This document shows, in pieces, positions 60,153 to 64,000 of a stretch of DNA of 64,000 bases. Origin of the DNA: Agapanthus africanus (lineage: Eukaryota > Streptophyta > Magnoliopsida > Asparagales > Amaryllidaceae); assembly GCA_030015575.1 (NCBI GenBank), contig CM057347.1:507535176-507599175 (forward strand), in the 5' to 3' direction. A program made the position numbers and the translations under genes. Every line of letters starts with the position of its first letter. Position 1 is the first letter of the stretch. Below the pieces are notes generated by a model. The model was not told the DNA's origin and did not search any database. It worked only from the letters and a program-made list of their open reading frames with translations.

Positions 60153-60785
60153 TTGATCCGCTCCGGCCACCTGGTGAAGTACTTACGGGACAAATGGCAG
60201 GCGGAGCGGGAGAACAAGGACCAAACCCCTCCCGGGAAATTAACGATCGGGAAAATCATGGTTGTTACCGAGGACCCAGCTCGGGAGAGTGGGGGGAGCC
60301 ACCACCTCCTACCAGTCGAGGAGGTAAGCAATCTGCCCCACAAGAAATGCAAGAAGGATGACCCGATCATATTCACCGACGAAGACCTTCACAGCATATC
60401 ACTTCCTCATAATGACCCCCTTATGATAGCGGCCCGAGTCCACCGTTACGAGGTCAAGAAAATATTGATCGATTCTGAAAGCTCAGCGGACATCATGTTC
60501 TACGACTGTTTCCGACGTATGGGGTTAGGTTCATTCGACCTTCAACCGACCTTCCATGTCCTCTCCGGGTTCACCAACCATTCTGTCCCGACAGAAGGAT
60601 CGGTCACCCTCCTCCTCAACATTAGGGAAGCGAGCAAGACGCGGACCATACCGATGAACTTCCTCGTTGCTAAGGTCCCATCGTCCTATAACGTTCTCCT
60701 GGGACGTCCTACCATGAACGCCCTCCGGGCTCAGATCTCGACCTATCACCTCACGCTCAAATTCCCTTTGGATCAAGGGGGATAG
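60153..60785 (+). pseudogene. Tat protease (plus-strand element)
   Basis: In frame with gag after its stop: a linker IRSGHLVKYLRDKWQAERE, then IMVVTEDPARESGG, a MIAARVHRYEVKKILIDSESSADIMFY segment (cited here as blocks RVHRYEV and ILIDSESSADIMFYD), and LLGRPTMNALRAQIS. The catalytic triplet reads Asp-Ser-Glu where Asp-Ser/Thr-Gly is expected, so it is probably inactive. A stop at 60783 and a frame change separate it from RT. Confidence 0.83.
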
Positions 60786-60934
60786 GCCGGGTCTATGGGG
60801 ACCAGCAAATCGCCAAGATTTGCCTCTCCTCGACGGGCCTTTCCGGAGAGCAGGGCGGCGATTTTGGAGACACGCATGACTTCCAGGAATCTTTAGATAC
60901 ACATGACGACCAAAGGGAAGTTCATAGTGCCCCG

Positions 60935-62335
60935 GTGGAAGCGTTGACAGAAGTCCTCCTCGTAGAGGGGACCGATAGCCGGACAGTCCAGATTGGCTCA
61001 CTCTTGACAGGGGACCACCGCGAAGGCCTGATCTGGTTCCTCCGAGATAACCCAGACGTATTCGCTTGGGCACCAGCAGACGTGCCCGGAATCGACCATG
61101 AAGTAATCTCCCACAAGATTGGGGTCGACCTGAAGGCCCGGCCCATCCAACAGAAGAAGAGAAGTTTCACGCCGGTTAAACAAAAGACGATAGAAGACGA
61201 GGTGGATCGATTGCTCGCCGCCAACTTCATCAAAAACCTGGACTACTCGGATTGGCTGGCAAACGTGGTTATGGTCAAGAAGGCAAACGGGAAATGACGC
61301 ATGTGCGTCGATTTCATGGACTTGAACAAGGCTTGCCCCAAAGACAACTATCCGCTTTCTCGGATAGACCAGCTAGTTTACAGTTCGGCCGGCCACGAAC
61401 TACTGAGCTTTATGGACGCTTTCTCCGGTTACAATCAGATCCAGATGTACCCGGCCGACGAAGAACTTACCGTCTTCACCACTGATCGGGGGGTCTACTG
61501 CTACAAAGTGATACCCTTCGGACTCAAGAACGCCGGAGCCACATACCAGCGACTTGTCAACAAGCTGTTCAAGCCGCAGATTGGGAGAAACATGGAAGTC
61601 TACGTCGACGACATGCTCGTAAAATCCACCTCGTCAGCTAGGCACACTAAAGACCTCGGCGAGACATTCGACGTCCTGCGCAAGTACAAAATGAAGCTGA
61701 ATCCAGCTAAATGTGCTTTCGGAGTCACCAGTGGGAAGTTTCTCGGGTTCATGGTTACCCACCGAGGAATCGAAGCGAACCCTGAAAAGATCAGCGCCAT
61801 CCTCAATATAGCAACACTTAAGAGCAATGTTGACATCATAAGGCGCATGGGGAGGGTGGCTGCCTTGAGCCGCTTTATGTCCAGCTTCGGAGAAAAGTGC
61901 CTCCCGTTTTTCAGGGCCCTAAGGAAAATTCCTAAGTTCGAATGGTCTGAAGAGTGCCAGAGCGCTTTCGACCAACTTAAGGCACACCCGGCGACCCCAC
62001 TGCTACTCACCCAACCGGTCGAGGGTGACGAGCTATTGCTATATCTAGCCATCTCCGACCAAGCTGCAGGCTCAGTGCTCGTCAAAGAATTCGAAGGCAC
62101 ACAGAGACCAGTCTACTACGTGAGCCATGTTTTCAAGGACGCGGAAATGAGATACCCGGCCATAGTGAAAATAGTCCTGGTGTTTGTCATCGCCTCCAGA
62201 AAACTTCAACACTATTTCCAAGCGCACACAATCCTCATCCTCACCGAGCGACCTTTAGGGTCTATTCTCGCCTCCCCCGAATCTTCAGGTCGTCTGAAGA
62301 AATAGAGGTGGGAATTGTCCCAATTCGATATCAAA
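60935..62335 (+). pseudogene. Tat reverse transcriptase and RNase H (plus strand)
   Basis: One frame, interrupted by TGA at 61295 (Arg CGA to TGA context) and TAG at 62303 (Trp TGG to TAG context). Blocks: FAWAPADVPGID, VVMVKKANGK, MCVDFMDLNKACPKDNYPL, FSGYNQIQM, VIPFGLKNAGATYQRLVN, catalytic YVDDMLVKS (61601 on), KMKLNPAKCAFGVTSGKFLG, then native RNase H (SDQAAGSVLVKEFEG, YYVSHVFKDAEMRYPAI, LTERPLGSILASPESSGR). The active-site YVDD is intact. Confidence 0.9.
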
Positions 62336-63025
62336 TAACGCCCCCGACAAGCCATCAAAACACAGGTTGTAGCGGATTTTTTTGTCGAATGCACCATCCC
62401 TACAAAAGAAGAAACGGCGGCATGGGGCCCCGAACCATGTCCCTCGGTCGAGGAGGTGCCCAACCCCATCCTGGATTGGGTGCTCTACGTAGATGGATCC
62501 TCCACAGAAGAGGGGAGCGATGCTAGCCTGATCATCCGCCGTCCGGATGAAGCGGAAATGGAATACTCTTTAAAACTCGGGTTTAGAGCGTTAAACAACG
62601 CCGCGGAATACGAGGTTTTGTTGGCAAGACTGCGAATCACCTCCGGGATAGGGCTGAAGACCATCAGGGTTCGCAGCGACTCCGCACTAGTCGTCGGCCA
62701 AGTAACCGGGCATTTCGAGGCATGGGAGCCACTCATGATAAAATACCTGGCCGATGTAAAAAGGCTTCGGAAAAATTTTGACGAAGTCCATGTGGAGCAG
62801 ATTCCCAGAAACTTGAACACCCAGGCCGACGCCTTGAGCAAGCTCGCTTTTTCCTATTTGGCCATTAATAAAAGAAATATCATCTTCGAAGTCTTGCCAC
62901 GGCCCAGCGTGGAAGACGGAAAGGTAACGCTCCAGATCTACACAATGCGGGAAGAAAGACGAGATTGGAGAAAGTCCCTCGTGGAATTCCTAAAAGACGG
63001 TGTACTCCCCGAAGACCGAGGATAA
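62336..63025 (+). pseudogene. Archaeal-type RNase H of the Tat element
   Basis: In frame after the tether (RPRQAIKTQVVADFFVE). The active-site residues are all visible: Asp in LDWVLYVDGSS, Glu in NNAAEYEVLLARL, Asp in IRVRSDSALVVGQ and Asp in LNTQADALSKLAF. A second RNase H between the native one and integrase defines the Tat lineage. A TAA at 63023 precedes integrase. Confidence 0.88.
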
Positions 63026-63428
63026 GCTCGCCAGCTTCGTGCCAAAGCACGCCATTTCGTCTGGAGCAACGGAAACTTGTACAAGAAGTCATACACTCAT
63101 CCTCTGCTTCGGAGCATCGACCCCCATGAGGCAGACTACGTTCTGCGAGAGATACACGAAGGGGTCGGGGGAACGCATCAAGGGGCCTGCACCCTGGTCC
63201 AGAAGACACTACTCCAAAGGTACTATTGGCCTAGATTACACCAGGATGCTGAGAAGTTGGTCAGAAAATGCAAGAACTGCCAACTCTTCAGCAGCATACC
63301 TCGTCTCCCCGCCACCGAACTAACGCCACTCAGTTTCCCTTGGCTGTTTGCGCAATGGGGGATGGATATGGTGGGCCAATTCCCTACCGGCACGGGCGGA
63401 CACAGATACATCCTTGTCGCTGTGGACT
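63026..63428 (+). pseudogene. Tat integrase, N-terminal part
   Basis: In frame: GNLYKKSYTHPLLRSID, HEADYVLREIHEG, HQGACTLVQKTLLQRYYWP and KLVRKCKNCQ, which together give the His-His-Cys-Cys zinc finger. The core then starts with WGMDMVGQFPTGTGGHRYIL and stops at VAVD, where the next insertion begins. The rest of the core and the C-terminus are missing. Confidence 0.87.
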
Positions 63429-64000
63429 TGATTAGTCTGAAATATTGCACATTTGAATGATTATTTTCCTCACTATTGTTATGTTCTAAAAGGTGTTTAT
63501 TGTAATTATAGAACATATGAGGGTTTATGTGTAAAAAGTTTATTATCATATGTTTCTGCATTATAATTAACATAATGAGGGAAAATACATCCATATAATA
63601 TTTATATAAAATCTTTGTAATTAAAATATGCATATCATATCAAATATTTCTAATCAATATTCTTAAGATTTAAATCATATAAAATGGTTAGGATAATATT
63701 TCAAAATAATAACAAATACTACTAACATTATGACAGGAGATATTGTGCAGATATTAGCTCAGGTCTGGAGAAAAGAGATCCGAAATGTCGGAATCAAATC
63801 TACCGAAATATTGAAGCAAATCATAAGATCTAGCAACGGCAGAGAGTTATATTCTCAAAATTCAGATATCTAGAGGATCTCCACATGTCAACACCAAACA
63901 GCAGAAGAATTTTCAAGCCATGATCCCACTATGGCGCTGTGGTTGGGCGACCAAACTACCCTAAATGCGACGGATCCGCGGCAGTTCTGTGGGCTTAGGA
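63429..64000 (+). repeat. Probable start of another LTR, runs off the window
   Basis: AT-rich sequence beginning TGATTAGTCTG abruptly replaces the integrase frame after the VAVD codons. The TG start at an exact coding break suggests an LTR-element insertion, but its other end and target duplication lie outside the window. It has no long ORF on the plus strand; a minus-strand frame here is AT-rich and unrecognised. Confidence 0.5.

Larger units (their letters stand above)
58960..63428 (+). mobile_element. Second Tat-lineage gypsy element, both ends lost
   Basis: The gag-PR-RT-RNase H-aRNase H-IN order lies on the plus strand, closely related to the minus-strand element at 38990-52900. There is no 5' LTR or primer site before the gag start, and integrase is cut at 63428 by the sequence beginning TGATTAGTC. 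From RT to integrase everything is in one frame with three stops (61295, 62303, 63023), so it is less decayed than its sister. Confidence 0.87.

Noticed and set aside
63223-63633. 136-codon minus-strand ORF
   Set aside because: It spans the junction between the integrase (antisense) and the AT-rich new insertion, so it cannot be an ancestral gene.

Overview
This is plant nuclear DNA, from an angiosperm with a transposon-rich genome; I cannot name the species. Most of the window is LTR retrotransposons inserted into one another. One ordinary host gene is recognisable: a nine-exon minus-strand gene for chloroplast (leaf-type) ferredoxin-NADP+ reductase at 55039-58106. Its exons, GT-AG introns and C-terminal Tyr are intact.

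Layout. (1) 1-353 and 21815-22236 are two halves of one Ty3/gypsy RT-RNase H region. A minus-strand Ty1/copia element (354-21814) splits them, with a perfect 5-bp duplication TATCA. The copia 5' LTR is itself split by a plus-strand Tekay-like gypsy element with ~3.9-kb LTRs (10397-21504, duplication CTAGT). (2) 22485-28858 is a decayed gag-only coding region with duplicated modules and no pol. It is followed by ~9 kb of non-coding sequence built from several unrelated tandem arrays (30, ~80, 31/93 and ~85 bp). This block is cut by two solo LTRs of one gypsy family (23261-26497, 34608-37471) and one solo copia LTR (31380-33580). (3) 38276-38836 is a compact unknown transcription-unit-like stretch: TATA box, small uORF, 141-codon ORF and AATAAA. 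(4) ~38990-52900 is a minus-strand Tat-lineage gypsy element with gag, PR, RT, RNase H, a second archaeal-type RNase H and IN. Its RNase H is split by a 7.1-kb insertion made of two diverged LTRs. (5) 52987-54026 is a non-autonomous element with long terminal inverted repeats. (6) 55039-58330 is the FNR gene and its promoter. (7) ~58960-63428 is a second, plus-strand Tat element, cut off by what looks like another LTR (63429-64000).

The retroelement genes carry in-frame stops or frameshifts, so none looks autonomous. The very similar LTR pairs of the copia and Tekay-like elements suggest they inserted fairly recently, while the Tat and gag-only elements are older. The points most worth a second look are the FNR substitutions, especially Met in place of the conserved FAD-binding Arg; the modular gag-only element with its mosaic of arrays; the unknown ORF at 38360; and the tRNA-like segment inside the solo LTRs. 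Reading was by eye only; no alignment or database search was run.
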